DNA of 64,000 bases from Streptomyces sp. TS71-3 (GTDB lineage Bacteria; Actinomycetota; Actinomycetes; Streptomycetales; Streptomycetaceae). The notes beneath the pieces are model-generated. The model saw only the letters and a list, made by a program, of their open reading frames with translations. It did not search any database and had not been told where the DNA came from. The stretch lies in the NCBI RefSeq assembly GCF_018327685.1, contig NZ_BNEL01000001.1:3534001-3598000 (forward strand). The letters run 5' to 3'. Below are positions 34,156-42,944 of this stretch, piece by piece (position 1 is the first letter of the stretch; every line of letters begins with the position of its first letter). The position numbers and the translations under genes are program-made.

Positions 34156-36036
34156 ATGAGCACCCGTGCAACCCGCCGCCTGACCACCGCCCAGGCCCTC
34201 GTCGCGTTCCTGTCCAAGCAGTTCAGCGAGCGCGACGGCGAACGGCGCCGGCTGATCGAGGCCACCTGGGGCATCTTCGGCCACGGCAACGTCGCAGGCA
34301 TCGGCCAGGCGCTCGTCGAGTACGGCGACGAGATGCCGTACCACCAGGGCCGCAACGAACAGGCCATGGTGCACGCGGCCGTCGGATACGCCCGGCAGTC
34401 GGGCCGCCTCGCGACCCACGCCGTCACGACCTCCATCGGCCCCGGCGCCACCAACCTGGTCACCGGCGCCGCCCTCGCCACCATCAACCACCTGCCCGTG
34501 CTGCTGCTGCCCGGCGACACCTTCGCGACCCGGCCCGCCGACCCGGTCCTCCAGCAGCTCGAAGTGCCCTACGCGGGCGACGTGTCCGTCAACGACTGCC
34601 TGCGGCCCGTCTCCGTCTACTTCGACCGGATCACCCGCCCCGAGGCGCTGGTGCCGGCCGCGCTCGCCGCGATGCGGACGCTGACGGACCCGGTGGCCAC
34701 CGGCGCCGTCACCCTCGCCCTGCCGCAGGACGTGCAGGCCGAGGCGTACGACTGGCCGGAGCAGTTCTTCGCCGAGCGGGTGTGGACGGTGCGCCGCCCG
34801 GAGCCCGAGCCCGCCGAGCTGGACGCCGCCGTGCGCGCCGTCCTCGCCGCCCGGCGGCCGCTGATCGTCGCGGGCGGCGGGGTGCGGCACAGCGGCGCCG
34901 AGGAGGCGCTGCGGCGGCTCGTGGACGACACCGACATCCCGGTGGCGTCCACCCAGGCCGGCAAGGGCGCGCTCTGCCACGACCACCCGGCGGACGTCGG
35001 CGGCATCGGCCACACCGGCACCGCCACCGCGAACGAGCTGGCCCGCCAGGCGGACCTGGTCATCGGCGTCGGCACCCGGTGGACCGACTTCACCACCGCG
35101 TCCGGCACGCTCTTCGCCGCCGACGGCGTCCGGTTCCTGAACATCAACATCGCCCCGTACGACGGCCACAAGATGGCCGGCCTGCCGCTCCTCGCCGACG
35201 CCCGTACCGCCCTCGACGCGCTGCACCGCCGCCTCGGCGCGCACCGCGTCTCGCCGCCGTACGAGATCGACTACCGCACCGCCAAGTCCCGCTGGGACCG
35301 CCAGGTGAGCAAGGTGTTCGAGGGCGAGGAGAGCGCGCGCCCCACCCAGCCGCAGGTGCTCGGCGCGCTCGACTCCGTGGTGACCGGGGACGACATCGTC
35401 ATCAACGCCGCAGGATCGCTCCCCGGCGAGCTGCACAAGCTCTGGCGGACCCGCTCGCACGACCAGTACCACGTCGAGTACGGCTACTCCTGCATGGGCT
35501 ACGAGATCCCCGCCGCGATCGGCGTCGGGCTCGCCGTGCCCGGACGGCCGGTGTGGGCGCTGGTCGGCGACGGCACCTACCTGATGCTGCCCGGCGAGAT
35601 CGTCACCGCCGTCCAGGAGAACATCCCCATCAAGATCGTCATCCTCCAGAACCACGGCTACGCCTCCATCGGCGGCCTGTCCGAGTCGGTGGGCGCCGAG
35701 GGCTTCGCGACGGCGTACCGGTTCCGCGCGGAGGACGGCTCGTACACCGGGGACCCGCTGCCCGTCGACCTCGCGGCCAACGCCGCCAGCCTCGGCCTGC
35801 GGGTGCTGCGGCCCAAGACGCTCGGCGAGCTGCGCGAGGCGCTCGCCGAGGCCCGCGCCGCCGACCGGCCCACCTGCGTGTACGTGGAGACGGACAGCAG
35901 CGGGGCGGTTCCGGGCGCGCCGCCCGCTCAGGCATGGTGGGACGTGCCGGTGGCCGAGACGGCGACCCGGGCGCCCGCGGTGGCGGCGCGCAAGGAGTAC
36001 GAGCGGCAGGCCGGCGACCGCAGGCGTCACCTGTGA
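34156..36036 (+). CDS. iolD: 3D-(3,5/4)-trihydroxycyclohexane-1,2-dione acylhydrolase
   Basis: This 626-residue thiamine-diphosphate enzyme opens the cyclohexane ring made from inositol, giving 5-deoxy-glucuronate. The cofactor Glu is in YHQGRNEQAMVHAAVGYARQ. The Mg/ThDP motif is ALVGDGTYLMLPGEIVTAVQ ending in ILQNHG. SIGPGATNLVTGAALATINH and GIGHTGTATANELARQADLV complete the family pattern. The ATG at 34156 follows GGGAGGG. It lies in line between iolB and iolA. Confidence 0.94.
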   Translation: MSTRATRRLTTAQALVAFLSKQFSERDGERRRLIEATWGIFGHGNVAGIGQALVEYGDEMPYHQGRNEQAMVHAAVGYARQSGRLATHAVTTSIGPGATNLVTGAALATINHLPVLLLPGDTFATRPADPVLQQLEVPYAGDVSVNDCLRPVSVYFDRITRPEALVPAALAAMRTLTDPVATGAVTLALPQDVQAEAYDWPEQFFAERVWTVRRPEPEPAELDAAVRAVLAARRPLIVAGGGVRHSGAEEALRRLVDDTDIPVASTQAGKGALCHDHPADVGGIGHTGTATANELARQADLVIGVGTRWTDFTTASGTLFAADGVRFLNINIAPYDGHKMAGLPLLADARTALDALHRRLGAHRVSPPYEIDYRTAKSRWDRQVSKVFEGEESARPTQPQVLGALDSVVTGDDIVINAAGSLPGELHKLWRTRSHDQYHVEYGYSCMGYEIPAAIGVGLAVPGRPVWALVGDGTYLMLPGEIVTAVQENIPIKIVILQNHGYASIGGLSESVGAEGFATAYRFRAEDGSYTGDPLPVDLAANAASLGLRVLRPKTLGELREALAEARAADRPTCVYVETDSSGAVPGAPPAQAWWDVPVAETATRAPAVAARKEYERQAGDRRRHL

Positions 36037-36178
36037 GGCACGGCCCCCCGCGGGGACGGGTACCGCATCCGGCCGTGCGCCGCGCGTGGACCGAGGTCCG
36101 CGCGCCCGCGCACGGCCGGGCGCGCCCCGCACCGATGCCGCACAGGGACCTGGATTCGCACACCACCGGGAGTTGGAG

Positions 36179-37681
36179 ATGACGAAGACCGTCAGCCACT
36201 GGATCGGCGGCGCGCCCGCCGAGGGCGCCTCGGGCCGGTCAGGACCCGTCACCGACCCCGCCACCGGCGCCGTCACGGCCCGGGTGCCCTTCGCGGACAC
36301 CGGCGAGGTGGACGCGGCCGTCGCCGCGGCGAAGGCCGCCTACGAGGGGTGGCGGAGCTCGTCGCTGGCGCAGCGCACCTCGGTGCTCTTCGCGTTCCGC
36401 GCGCTGCTCGACGCGCACCGCGACGACATCGCCCGGCTGATCACCGCCGAGCACGGCAAGGTGCATGCGGACGCGCTCGGCGAGGTGGCCCGCGGCCTGG
36501 AGATCGTCGACCTGGCCTGCGGCATCCCCACCCAGCTCAAGGGCGGCCTGTCCACGCAGGTCTCGCAGCGGGTCGACGTCGCCGAGATCCGCCAGCCGCT
36601 CGGCGTGGTGGCGGGCATCACGCCGTTCAACTTCCCGGCGATGGTGCCGATGTGGATGTTCCCGCTCGCCATCGCCTGCGGGAACACCTTCGTCCTCAAG
36701 CCCAGCGAGAAGGATCCGTCGGCGTCGGTGCGGCTCGCCGAGCTGCTGTCCGAGGCGGGCCTGCCGGACGGCGTCTTCAACGTGCTGCACGGCGACAGGG
36801 TGGCCGTGGACCGGCTCCTCGCGCACCCGGACGTCGCCGCGGTCTCCTTCGTCGGCTCCACCCCCATCGCCCGCCACGTGCACCGCACCGCCTCCGAGCA
36901 CGGCAAGCGCGTGCAGGCGCTGGGCGGCGCGAAGAACCACATGATGGTGCTGCCCGACGCGGACCTGGACGCCGCCGCGGACGCCGCCGTCTCCGCGGCC
37001 TACGGCTCCGCCGGCGAGCGCTGCATGGCCGTCTCCGCGGTGGTCGCGGTGGGCGCGGTCGGCGACGAGCTGGTGCAGCGGATCAAGGAGCGGGCCGAGA
37101 AGATCACCATCGGCCCCGGCGACGACCCGGCCTCCGAGATGGGCCCGCTGATCACCGCCGAGCACCGCGACCGCGTCGCCGGCTACGTGCGGGGCGCGGC
37201 CGAGCAGGGCGCCGAGGTCGTCCTGGACGGCTCCGGGTACACCGTCGAGGGCCGCGAGAACGGGCACTGGATCGGCATCTCGCTGCTCGACCGGGTACCG
37301 GTGACCGCCGACGCCTACCGGGACGAGATCTTCGGCCCGGTGCTGAGCGTGCTCCGCGTCGACTCCTACGACGAGGGGCTCGCGCTGATCAACGCCTCGC
37401 CCTACGGCAACGGCACGGCGATCTTCACCCGCGACGGCGGCGCGGCCCGCCGCTTCCAGATGGAGGTGGAGGCGGGCATGGTCGGCGTGAACGTGCCGAT
37501 CCCGGTCCCGGTCGGCTACCACTCGTTCGGCGGCTGGAAGGACTCCCTCTTCGGCGACCACCACATCTACGGCACGGACGGCGTCCGCTTCTACACCCGG
37601 GGCAAGGCCATCACCACCCGCTGGCCGGACCCCGCGGACGCCCCGGCGGGCGTGGACCTGGGCTTCCCCAGGAACCACTGA
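36179..37681 (+). CDS. mmsA: CoA-acylating methylmalonate-semialdehyde dehydrogenase
   Basis: This 500-residue aldehyde dehydrogenase (IolA/MmsA) oxidises malonic or methylmalonic semialdehyde to acetyl-CoA or propionyl-CoA, the last step of inositol and valine breakdown. ITPFNFPAMVPMWMFPLAIA, FVGSTPIARHVHRTA, ALGGAKNHMMVLPDADLD and YGSAGERCMAVS with the catalytic Cys are all present. INVP-type substrate loops are seen as GVNVPIPVPVGYHSFGGWKD. The ATG at 36179 follows a GGGAGTTGGAG segment. It is the last gene of the iol run; no iolG dehydrogenase or transporter lies here. Confidence 0.94.
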   Translation: MTKTVSHWIGGAPAEGASGRSGPVTDPATGAVTARVPFADTGEVDAAVAAAKAAYEGWRSSSLAQRTSVLFAFRALLDAHRDDIARLITAEHGKVHADALGEVARGLEIVDLACGIPTQLKGGLSTQVSQRVDVAEIRQPLGVVAGITPFNFPAMVPMWMFPLAIACGNTFVLKPSEKDPSASVRLAELLSEAGLPDGVFNVLHGDRVAVDRLLAHPDVAAVSFVGSTPIARHVHRTASEHGKRVQALGGAKNHMMVLPDADLDAAADAAVSAAYGSAGERCMAVSAVVAVGAVGDELVQRIKERAEKITIGPGDDPASEMGPLITAEHRDRVAGYVRGAAEQGAEVVLDGSGYTVEGRENGHWIGISLLDRVPVTADAYRDEIFGPVLSVLRVDSYDEGLALINASPYGNGTAIFTRDGGAARRFQMEVEAGMVGVNVPIPVPVGYHSFGGWKDSLFGDHHIYGTDGVRFYTRGKAITTRWPDPADAPAGVDLGFPRNH

Positions 37682-38101
37682 GGGGCGGCGCTCCGGCGGA
37701 GGGCCGAGCCCCGGCGGGGGCGCGTCCCCCGACGGTGGGCAGAGCCCCGGAAGGGGCGCGGGGAACTGCGCGCTCAGTCCCCATCGCCAGGTGGTCGGGC
37801 GAAGGACCGCAAGGGGCTGGTCCTGGTGGCCCGCCGCAGGCGCAAAGGGGTCGCTCGCGTAGTCCCCAGCGCCCTCTGACGGGGCACACGCGCTCCTGAA
37901 AGGGGCGCGGGGAACTGCGCGCTCAGCTTCCACCGCCGGGTGGTCAGGCGGAGCACCGCAAGGGCCTGGACCAGTGGCCCGCCGCAGGCGCATCCGGCCG
38001 CCCCCGGGTGGTACCCGCGCGTTTCAACCCGATTTCCCACGCCTGTTCCGCTATATGCGCACATTGCTACGTTTCTCGCACAAAGCGAGAAGGGTGGCGA
38101 C
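37682..38101. other. Gene-free region with tandem dispersed repeats
   Basis: These 420 bp between mmsA and the lectin-like gene carry two direct repeats (37751-37844 and 37899-37992) and, near the right end, the leader of the lectin gene with nested inverted repeats. No gene is supported. Confidence 0.6.
37751..37992. repeat. Two direct copies of a 94-bp element, 148-bp period
   Basis: Both copies begin AAGGGGCGCGGGGAACTGCG, continue CGCTCAG, share a GGTGGTC segment and GACCGCAAGG or CACCGCAAGG, and end GGCCCGCCGCAGGCGCA. Spacing is exactly 148 bp. The first 20 bp recur at about 29635. This is a dispersed Streptomyces intergenic element. Confidence 0.75.
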
Positions 38102-38111
38102 ATGTGCGCAT
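38055..38111 (+). promoter_or_regulatory. Nested inverted repeats covering the start codon and ribosome binding site
   Basis: ATGCGCACAT (38055-38064) is the exact reverse complement of ATGTGCGCAT (38102-38111), whose first three bases are the start codon of the lectin-like gene. Inside lies a second perfect pair, TTCTCGC (38073-38079) and GCGAGAA (38085-38091), the latter overlapping the AGAAGGG ribosome binding site. In RNA both translation signals would be paired; in DNA the arms could be operators. Confidence 0.6.
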
Positions 38112-38551
38112 GGCAGGTATTCGAGCTGGCCCCGGCGGGAACCGCCGATTCGGACACCGGGATCGCGGCGGTGTCGCGGATCCCGGGCCACCTGGAGGTC
38201 TGGTGGGTGGGCGCGAACAGCAACTCCGTCGAGGGTGCGTACTGGTACGAGGGCACCCCGTGGGCCCGCTACCTGCTCGCGCCCGACCTGGCCAGCGGCG
38301 ACGGGCTCGCCGCGGTGTCCCGGATCCCGGGCAGCATGGAGGTCTGGTGGCTCACCTTCAACCAGTCCATCAACGACGCCTACTGGTACGACACGGCCGC
38401 CAGGGCCGCGGGTGACCCGCCCACGGCCGCCGGCCGCACGGCCGCCACCGGATCGGCCGCCACCGGATCGGCCGCCACCGGAGCGGCCGTCCCTGGCCCG
38501 GCCACCGCCGCCGGCGGCGCCCAGGGCGGTCCACCGGTGCCCACGGCGTGA
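38102..38551 (+). CDS. Small lectin-like protein with two beta-propeller blade repeats
   Basis: This 149-residue protein has two clear tandem repeats of about 50 residues, GIAAVSRIPGHLEVWWVG...GAYWYEG and GLAAVSRIPGSMEVWWLT...DAYWYDT. They resemble blades of fucose-binding or PLL-type seven-bladed propeller lectins. Two blades cannot close a propeller, so the protein would have to assemble from several chains. No signal peptide is seen. The last ~50 residues are Ala/Thr/Gly-rich with a repeated TAATGSA unit encoded by ~15-bp DNA repeats. The ATG lies within a perfect inverted repeat. A lectin role is inferred. Confidence 0.68.
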   Translation: MCAWQVFELAPAGTADSDTGIAAVSRIPGHLEVWWVGANSNSVEGAYWYEGTPWARYLLAPDLASGDGLAAVSRIPGSMEVWWLTFNQSINDAYWYDTAARAAGDPPTAAGRTAATGSAATGSAATGAAVPGPATAAGGAQGGPPVPTA

Positions 38552-38714
38552 CGCATCTCACGCGCTGACGAGTCCTTGGCCGCCGTCCGGGGGAACGTGA
38601 CGTACGCCACGGCTACCCTCGCCCCCCGGCCCGCGCCCGCCCCCACCTCGGCGTACTCGCGCCGACATCGGCGCGCAACGCACCGGCGTTCACCTCGAAT
38701 GCCCCTGGCGCACG

Positions 38715-38727
38715 TACCGTTGAGGAC
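38715..38727 (+). promoter_or_regulatory. Possible leaderless promoter (-10 TACCGT)
   Basis: TACCGT (38715-38720) ends 7 nt before the ATG at 38728. GAGGAC in between could also act as a ribosome binding site, so this example is ambiguous. Confidence 0.35.
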
Positions 38728-41700
38728 ATGGTTCTGAGACTGCCCGGGCGGCGCCCGACACGGTTGCCCCGCTCGGGCGGGCTCTCGCGCCGGATGCGGC
38801 GCCGGCTCGCCGCCGTGCTCGCCGTCGTCGTCCTCGCGACCGCGGGCATCTGGTCGGCGTCCGCGGCAGGCGCCTTCGGGGACCACAGCCCCGTGCAGCG
38901 CACCGACCGCATGATGCGCACCCACGGTGCGGTGATCGACACCTCGTACTACACGGTGGGCGACCCGGGCACCCGCCGTCCCGCGGTGCTGCTGGCGCAC
39001 GGCTTCGGCGGCAGCAAGGACGACGTGCGCCCCGAGGCGGAGAAGCTCGCCAGGCACGGGTACGCGGTGCTGACCTGGTCCGCGCGGGGCTTCGGGCACT
39101 CCACCGGGAAGATCGGCCTGAACGACCCGAAGGCCGAGGTCGCCGACGTCTCCAGCATGATCGACTGGCTCTCGCACCGCCCCGAGGTGCAGCTCGACCA
39201 CGCGGGCGACCCGCGCGTCGGCGTCACCGGCGCCTCCTACGGAGGTGCGATCTCGCTGCTCGCGGCCGGGTACGACCACCGGGTCGACGCCATCGCGCCG
39301 GAGATCACGTACTGGAACCTCGCCGACGCGCTGTTCCCCGACAACGTCTTCAAGAAGCTGTGGGCCGGGATCTTCTTCACCACCGGCAGCGCAGGCAGCG
39401 CGACCGGGCAGCAGGACGGCGGCGGGCAGGCGCCCGTCGGCCCCGGCGGCCAGGACTCCTCCGGCGGCGCGGACTCCGGTGGCGCGGGCTCCGGCGGCGC
39501 CGGCCAGGACGGCTCCGCCTCCGGCGGCATGTCGCAGTCCTCGGACTCCTCCGATCGCGCCGGCTCCTCGGGCACCTCCGCCGACCCCGCGGACGCCACC
39601 GGCCTCGCCCGCGCCGGGGCCACCGTGGGCTCGGCCACGGAGGCGGGCTTCGGCCAGTCCACCGCCGGGAGCCCGCCCGCGGCCAAGACACAGCGCCCCG
39701 CCGCCCCCGCCGACCCGTCGGCGTGCGGCCGCTTCGAGCAGCAGCTCTGCGCGATGTACCAGCGGGTCGCCGAGAACGGCAAGCCGGACGCCGCCGCCCG
39801 CGCGCTGCTCGAAGCCCGCAGCCCGTCCGCGGTCGGCGACCGCATCAAGGTCCCCACGCTGATCGCCCAGGGCCAGTCCGACTCGCTCTTCCCGCTCGGC
39901 CAGGCCGACGCCATGGCCAAGCAGATCAGGGCCAACGGCGCCCCCGTCGACGTCGACTGGCTCTCCGGCGGGCACGACGGCGGCGACCTGGAGACCGGCC
40001 GGATGACCGACCGCGTGTCGCAGTGGTTCGACCGCTACCTGAAGCACGACGCCTCGGCCGACACGGGCCCGGCCTTCCGGATCTCCCGCACCGGCGGCGT
40101 CGACTCCACCAACGGCACCTCGGCCACCCGCGGCGCCGTCTCCGACCGCTACCCCGGCCTGGAGGGCGACCCCCGCACCCTGCCGCTCACCGGCGCCACC
40201 CAGTCCTTCGCCAACCCGCCCGGCGGCGGCCCGCCGTCCATCTCGGCCGTGCCGGGCCTCACGGGCTCCTCGCAGCTGTCCGGCCTCGGCCTCGGCCCGG
40301 CGCTGGACATGCCGGGCCAGTTCGCCCACTTCGAGACGGCCCCGCTGAAGCAGAACCTGCGGATCACCGGCTCCCCGACGGTGACCGTGCACCTCACCTC
40401 GTCGAGCCCCGACACGGTGCTGTTCGCGAAGCTGTACGACGTCTCGCCGGGCAAGGGCGGCCGCGCCTCGCTGCCCGACCAGCTCGTTTCGCCCCTGCGG
40501 GTCGAGGGAGCCCAGCAGGGCAAGGACGTGCGGATCACGCTGCCCGCCGTCGACCACGAGGTCGTGGCGGGCCACCGGCTGCGGGTGGTGCTCACCAGCA
40601 CCGACCTGGCGTACGCCTCACCGGCCGCCGCCGCCACCTACACCGTCGCGCCCGCCGGCGACGGCCTGCACGTGCCGACCGCGCCCGGCGTGGCGAGCTC
40701 CGGGTCGCCCGTGCCGGCCTGGGTGTGGTGGCTGCCCGCCGCGGGCCTGCTGCTCGCGCTCGGCCTGGTGCTCACCGGCCGCCGCCGCACCACGGCCCCG
40801 GCGCCCGACCCGGCGCTCGCCGACGTGCCGCTCCAGATCACCGGCCTCAGCAAGCGGTACGCCAACGCCCAGGACCGGTACGCCGTGCGCGACCTCTCGT
40901 TCCGGGTGGAGCGCGGCCAGGTGCTCGGCCTGCTCGGGCCGAACGGCGCCGGCAAGACCACCAGCCTGCGCATGCTGATGGGCCTGATCACGCCCGACGC
41001 CGGCGAGATCCGGGTGTTCGGGCACGCCATCAGGCCGGGTGCGCCGGTGCTGTCGCGGGTGGGCGCGTTCGTCGAGGGCGCGGGCTTCCTGCCGCATCTG
41101 TCGGGCCGCGAGAACCTGGACCTCTACTGGCAGGCCACCGGGCGCCCCGCCGAGGACGCGCACGTCGAGGAGGCGCTGCACATCGCAGGCCTCGGCGACG
41201 CGCTGTACCGCGCGGTGCGCACCTACTCGCAGGGCATGCGCCAGCGCCTGGCGCTCGCCCAGGCCATGCTGGGCCTGCCGGACCTGCTGATCCTCGACGA
41301 GCCGACCAACGGCCTCGACCCGCCGCAGATCCGGGAGATGCGGGACGTGATGATCCGTTACGCCCAGGGCGGGCGCACCGTCATCGTCTCCAGCCACCTC
41401 CTCGCCGAGGTGGAGCAGAGCTGCACGCACCTGGTCGTGATGGACCGCGGCCGGCTCGTGCAGGCCGGGCCCGTGGCGGACATCGTCGGCTCCGACGACA
41501 CCCTGCTCGTCGGCCTCGCAGGCGAGCTGCCGCAGCCGCTGGCCGACCAGGTCGCCGCGCTGCCCGAGGTGGCCTCCGCGGTGCCCGTCCCCGACGGGCT
41601 CCTGGTCCGCCTCGCGCTGCCCGCCGGCTCCGGCGCGGACGGCACGGCGAGCCAGGCCGCCGCCCGGCTCCTCGCCGAGCTGGTCCGGCTCGGCGTGCCG

Positions 41701-41769
41701 GTGTCGTCGATGGGGCCGCACCGCCGCCTTGAGGACGCGTTCCTGACGCTGATCGGAGGAGCCGCATGA
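38728..41769 (+). CDS. Fusion of exported CocE/S15-type hydrolase and ABC transporter ATPase
   Basis: This 1013-residue protein has a membrane helix near residues 30-50 and then an alpha/beta hydrolase of the X-Pro dipeptidyl peptidase/CocE type. Its parts are AVLLAHGFGGSKDDVRPEAE, nucleophile elbow VTGASYGGAISLLAAGYDH, acid loop IAQGQSDSLFPLGQ, His in LSGGHDGGD, and the C-terminal jelly-roll to ~residue 645. A Gly/Ser-rich insert splits the hydrolase. A second helix (VWWLPAAGLLLALGLVLTG, ~residue 670) leads to a complete ABC ATPase: LGPNGAGKTTSLRMLMGL, YSQGMRQRLALAQAMLG and LLILDEPTNGLDPP. The hydrolase should be outside and the ATPase inside. It is coupled to the permease gene by a 4-bp overlap. 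Confidence 0.88.
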   Translation: MVLRLPGRRPTRLPRSGGLSRRMRRRLAAVLAVVVLATAGIWSASAAGAFGDHSPVQRTDRMMRTHGAVIDTSYYTVGDPGTRRPAVLLAHGFGGSKDDVRPEAEKLARHGYAVLTWSARGFGHSTGKIGLNDPKAEVADVSSMIDWLSHRPEVQLDHAGDPRVGVTGASYGGAISLLAAGYDHRVDAIAPEITYWNLADALFPDNVFKKLWAGIFFTTGSAGSATGQQDGGGQAPVGPGGQDSSGGADSGGAGSGGAGQDGSASGGMSQSSDSSDRAGSSGTSADPADATGLARAGATVGSATEAGFGQSTAGSPPAAKTQRPAAPADPSACGRFEQQLCAMYQRVAENGKPDAAARALLEARSPSAVGDRIKVPTLIAQGQSDSLFPLGQADAMAKQIRANGAPVDVDWLSGGHDGGDLETGRMTDRVSQWFDRYLKHDASADTGPAFRISRTGGVDSTNGTSATRGAVSDRYPGLEGDPRTLPLTGATQSFANPPGGGPPSISAVPGLTGSSQLSGLGLGPALDMPGQFAHFETAPLKQNLRITGSPTVTVHLTSSSPDTVLFAKLYDVSPGKGGRASLPDQLVSPLRVEGAQQGKDVRITLPAVDHEVVAGHRLRVVLTSTDLAYASPAAAATYTVAPAGDGLHVPTAPGVASSGSPVPAWVWWLPAAGLLLALGLVLTGRRRTTAPAPDPALADVPLQITGLSKRYANAQDRYAVRDLSFRVERGQVLGLLGPNGAGKTTSLRMLMGLITPDAGEIRVFGHAIRPGAPVLSRVGAFVEGAGFLPHLSGRENLDLYWQATGRPAEDAHVEEALHIAGLGDALYRAVRTYSQGMRQRLALAQAMLGLPDLLILDEPTNGLDPPQIREMRDVMIRYAQGGRTVIVSSHLLAEVEQSCTHLVVMDRGRLVQAGPVADIVGSDDTLLVGLAGELPQPLADQVAALPEVASAVPVPDGLLVRLALPAGSGADGTASQAAARLLAELVRLGVPVSSMGPHRRLEDAFLTLIGGAA

Positions 41770-42863
41770 CCTCGGACACGCGCGGGACGGAGGAGCGGGT
41801 CCCGGCCGGGACACCGGCCGGAACCGACGCCGCCGCCCTGGCCCGGGAAGCCGACGCCGTCCGGGCCGCGGGCCTCGCCCCGGACCCGGGGGACGCCGCG
41901 GAATCCGCCGTGCCCCTGGACACCCCTGCCGGCGGTGCCCCGGGCTCGAACGGCACGCCCGGGAACGGGGCCGTGCCGGCCGGCACGGCGGGGGCCGGCC
42001 ACCCGGACCACCCGGACCACGGGCCGGAGTCCACCGCGCCCGGCTACCGCCCGGGCCGCACCCTCCCGCTCCGCGTGGAGCTGGTGCGCCAGCTCAAGCG
42101 GCGCCGGACGATGGTGATGGGGGCGGTGCTCGCGCTGCTGCCGTTCGTCCTCGCCATCGCGCTGGCGGTGGGCGATCCGGAGCGCCGGGGCTCGGCCAGC
42201 CTGATGACCACGGCCACCGAGTCCGGCGGCAACTTCGCGGCGACCTGCCTGTTCGTCAGTGCCGGGTTCCTGCTGGTGATCCCCGTCGCGCTGTTCTGCG
42301 GGGACACGGTGGCCTCGGAGGCGAGCTGGTCGTCGCTGCGGTACCTGCTGGCGGCGCCGGTGCCACGCGCCCGGCTGCTCTGGTCCAAGCTGGTCGTCGC
42401 GCTCGGGCTCAGCCTCGGCGCCATCGTGCTGCTGCCGGTGGTCGCGCTCGGGCTCGGCACGGCCCTCTACGGCGGCGGGCCGTTGCAGATCCCGACCGGC
42501 GGCGTGCTGGGCATGGGCATGGCCGTGCAGGGACTGGCGCTCGCCGTCGCCTACATCTTCGTCTCCCAGCTGGTCACCGCGGGCATGGCGTTCTGGCTGT
42601 CGACGCGGACGGACGCACCGCTCGGCGCGGTGGGCGGCGCGGTCGGCCTGACGATCGTCGGGAACGTCCTCGACGCCGTGACGGCGCTCGGCCACTGGCG
42701 GGACTTCCTGCCGGCACACTGGCAGTTCGCCTGGGCCGACCTCATACAGCCACAGCCGGAGTGGGGCGGCATGATCCAGGGCGCCTCGGTGTCGCTGACG
42801 TACGCGATCGTGTTCGTGGCGCTCGCGTTCCGCGGCTTCCGGCGCAAGGACGTGGTGTCCTGA
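41766..42863 (+). CDS. ABC-2 type transporter permease
   Basis: This 365-residue protein has a ~95-residue disordered Ala/Pro/Gly head, then six predicted membrane helices (MVMGAVLALLPFVLAIALAV, FVSAGFLLVIPVALFCGDTV, LGLSLGAIVLLPVVALGLGT and others). VASEASWSSLRYLLAAPVPR is typical of ABC-2 export permeases. The ATG overlaps the stop of the hydrolase-ATPase fusion (ATGA), so the two form one exporter. The substrate may be what the fused hydrolase processes. A hairpin follows the stop. Confidence 0.88.
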   Translation: MTSDTRGTEERVPAGTPAGTDAAALAREADAVRAAGLAPDPGDAAESAVPLDTPAGGAPGSNGTPGNGAVPAGTAGAGHPDHPDHGPESTAPGYRPGRTLPLRVELVRQLKRRRTMVMGAVLALLPFVLAIALAVGDPERRGSASLMTTATESGGNFAATCLFVSAGFLLVIPVALFCGDTVASEASWSSLRYLLAAPVPRARLLWSKLVVALGLSLGAIVLLPVVALGLGTALYGGGPLQIPTGGVLGMGMAVQGLALAVAYIFVSQLVTAGMAFWLSTRTDAPLGAVGGAVGLTIVGNVLDAVTALGHWRDFLPAHWQFAWADLIQPQPEWGGMIQGASVSLTYAIVFVALAFRGFRRKDVVS

Positions 42864-42900
42864 GGCCGGCCTTCGCGCACTCGTACGGGACGACGGCGCG

Positions 42901-42935
42901 GGCCCGGCCGGCAGCACACCGCCGCCGGTCGGGCC
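42901..42935. terminator. Bidirectional terminator between converging genes
   Basis: GGCCCGGCCGGC (42901-42912) pairs with GCCGGTCGGGCC (42924-42935) over 12 bp with one G-T wobble and an 11-nt loop. It sits between the permease stop and the SCP2 gene stop. Confidence 0.65.
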
Positions 42936-42944
42936 ATCCGGCCG

